From positions 1-50,335 of the forward strand of contig CAKRHW010000015.1 of the NCBI GenBank assembly GCA_934339365.1: a stretch of DNA of 50,335 nucleotides, written 5' to 3'. The DNA comes from an uncultured Lachnospiraceae bacterium (lineage in GTDB: Bacteria > Bacillota > Clostridia > Lachnospirales > Lachnospiraceae). Below the pieces are notes generated by a model, which was not told where the DNA came from, made no database searches, and saw only the letters and a program-made list of their open reading frames with translations. The translations under genes and the position numbers were made by a program. Each line of letters starts with the position of its first letter. Positions within the stretch are counted from its first letter, which is position 1. Below are positions 50,334-50,335 of this stretch, in pieces.

Positions 50334-50335
50334 AA

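Overview
The window is AT-rich, low-GC Firmicutes DNA and most resembles a Lachnospiraceae genome (Clostridia, gut or rumen type). The evidence is the giant secreted modular glycanases with BIg2 and Fn3 modules, a Gram-positive Tad pilus locus with DUF5702 and Flp1-like proteins, strong AGGAGG ribosome sites, TTGACA/TATAAT promoters and U-tailed hairpin terminators. The genus is not resolved. No rRNA, tRNA, CRISPR array, insertion sequence or prophage was seen, and no gene-free stretch exceeds about 300 bases.

1-10620: two secreted polysaccharide-degradation proteins. The first is cut by the window start and shows half of a carbohydrate-binding domain, two 14-unit Thr-rich arrays, five BIg2 domains and an Fn3 domain. 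The second (2531 aa) has a GH5 and a GH26 mannanase-type catalytic domain on one chain with X2-like and carbohydrate-binding modules, and ends in the same BIg2-Fn3 tail. A 23-bp hairpin terminator lies between them.

10621-20360: a sigma-A promoter followed by an eleven-gene Tad pilus operon. It encodes two prepilin peptidases, a TadZ-like protein, the TadA ATPase, TadB and TadC platform proteins, a 55-aa pilin, a DUF5702 protein, two TadE-like pseudopilins and an FHA protein. No secretin is present, as expected for a one-membrane cell.

20361-27900: housekeeping genes metG, tatD, rsmA, a CwlD-like amidase, sua5, a YwlE-like phosphatase homologue with an altered P-loop, rpiB and a comEB-like deaminase. 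The sua5, ywlE, rpiB and atp order resembles Bacillus subtilis.

27921-34594: terminator, then the F-type ATP synthase operon atpIBEFHAGDC. The c subunit has the full Na+-binding signature and epsilon lacks its C-terminal helical domain.

34553-39126: a methyltransferase, a large membrane-anchored protein of unknown function and a membrane diguanylate cyclase on the plus strand, ended by a bidirectional terminator.

39127-45722: mostly minus-strand genes (M29 aminopeptidase, HAD and PHP phosphatases, a GT2 glycosyltransferase, a DUF1836 regulator). A decayed FtsX-type ABC permease lies on the plus strand, and a perfect 17-bp palindrome sits in front of a small minus-strand reading frame.

45737-50335: plus-strand pcrA helicase, a small acidic membrane protein, and rlmD with an extra C-terminal tail.
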